From assembly GCA_019090295.1 (NCBI GenBank), contig JAHRWG010000348.1:1-6395 (forward strand): a DNA stretch of 6,395 bases, read 5' to 3'. The position numbers and the translations under genes are program-made. Shown here one piece after another: positions 5,804 to 6,395 of the stretch. Each line of letters opens with the position of its first letter. Positions within the stretch are counted from its first letter, which is position 1. This stretch comes from Cycloclasticus sp. (GTDB lineage Bacteria > Pseudomonadota > Gammaproteobacteria > Methylococcales > Cycloclasticaceae). The notes under the pieces are model-generated. The model was given only the letters and a program-made list of their open reading frames with translations. It had not been told where the DNA came from and made no database searches.

Positions 5804-6395
5804 ATGACTGACACAGAAATAAACAACCAAAAAGAATTTTTTGAAAACGTCAGACTAGACGACGCTGGTGAATTAATTGTAAAATCAAGTGATTATTATA
5901 TTCAACACGCAATAGATAGAATATTAGATAATTACGGTGACGCTGTAAGCGTTGAAGATAAAAACAAGGATTTATTGAAATTCGGAAGGAATAAACTAGT
6001 AAACACAACGCCTAGTACGTTAATGCATTTACCAGCAGGTACAGATAATGAAGCGTACATATCTGATAACCTTATAAATACAGTGTCTAGTGCTGATAGT
6101 GGTGATACAGAAGATATTTTAATAGAAGGTCATACTGTTGCTGCTGGTGTTTTTACTTTTATAGTTCAAACAGCAACGTTAAATGGTCAAAACCAAGTAA
6201 CATTAACAACACCATTAGCTAGAGTGTCAAGGGTTAGAAATGACGGTAATACTGACTTATTAGGTGAGATTTATATATATCAAAATGATACAGACACAAA
6301 CGGTGTACCAGATACTAATTCATTAGTTCATTTAATAACAGATTCAGGTTTAAATAACTCTGAAAAGGCAGCGACAACAATAGCTAATGATGAAT
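5804..6395 (+). CDS. Probable virion structural protein, N-terminal 197 aa (truncated by window end)
   Basis: The frame opens with MTDTEINNQKEFFENVRLDD two bases after the previous stop and stays open to the window end, so the C-terminus is missing. Residues 1-55 look largely helical and acidic. Next come LLKFGRNKLVNTTPSTLMHLPAG, then a beta-rich domain (about 75-160) with NLINTVSSADSGD, DILIEGHTV, FIVQTATLNGQNQVTL and PLARVSRVRNDG, closing with GEIYIYQND. The IEGHT, QTATLNGQ, TLTTPLARVSR succession resembles a beta-sandwich segment I associate with structural proteins of uncultured marine phages. I cannot tie it to a named family or virion position. There is no signal peptide or membrane segment. 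The start follows TAATC with no Shine-Dalgarno, and initiation is probably coupled to the preceding gene. The reading frame is secure, the structural role moderate. Confidence 0.75.
   Translation, partial: MTDTEINNQKEFFENVRLDDAGELIVKSSDYYIQHAIDRILDNYGDAVSVEDKNKDLLKFGRNKLVNTTPSTLMHLPAGTDNEAYISDNLINTVSSADSGDTEDILIEGHTVAAGVFTFIVQTATLNGQNQVTLTTPLARVSRVRNDGNTDLLGEIYIYQNDTDTNGVPDTNSLVHLITDSGLNNSEKAATTIANDE

Overview
This window looks like a compact piece of the virion-structure module of a tailed double-stranded DNA bacteriophage. Its host is probably in the Bacteroidota (a Flavobacteriia-type host is the best guess) and its source is probably marine or aquatic. Four reasons support this. The DNA is AT-rich, with roughly one third G+C by eye. 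All four genes lie on the + strand with almost no spacing. The starts lack a Shine-Dalgarno sequence and instead follow A-rich stretches, as is usual in Bacteroidota. The two large proteins carry motif sets I associate, from memory, with structural proteins of Bacteroidota phages. No bacterial housekeeping gene, RNA gene, integrase, CRISPR array or insertion sequence is visible.

Layout: bases 1-1692 encode a 563-residue virion protein. Its stop overlaps (ATGA) the start of a 1227-residue protein at 1689-5372. That protein has a conserved phage-structural core of about 850 residues, followed by a surface-fibre-like C-terminal half. The C-terminal half contains four beta-helix rungs of exactly 16 residues, a small carbohydrate-binding-module-like segment, and an Asn-rich I-x-x-N solenoid that runs almost to the C-terminus. 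After a 51-base, very AT-rich gap, 5424-5801 encodes a small 125-residue protein. Two bases after its stop, 5804-6395 encodes the first 197 residues of another probable virion protein, which is cut by the window end.

How they work together (inference): the ATGA overlap and tight spacing suggest one late transcript. The first two proteins probably sit next to each other in the tail or tail-tip assembly, and the large one projects a repeat-rich fibre or spike that could contact the host surface. Three copies of a similar beta module of about 70 residues are inserted at different points in the first two proteins, which suggests module shuffling. The small third protein and the truncated fourth are probably further virion components, but I cannot assign their exact roles.

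The most unusual DNA-level signal is the complete absence of GATC in 6395 bases, where roughly 20 would be expected from composition. Asp codons before C are always GAC, so the absence looks selected, presumably to evade restriction. GGCC and CCGG are also absent while GCGC is present. I see no defence system or novel enzymatic system here. The interest lies in the modular adhesin-like protein and the palindrome avoidance.
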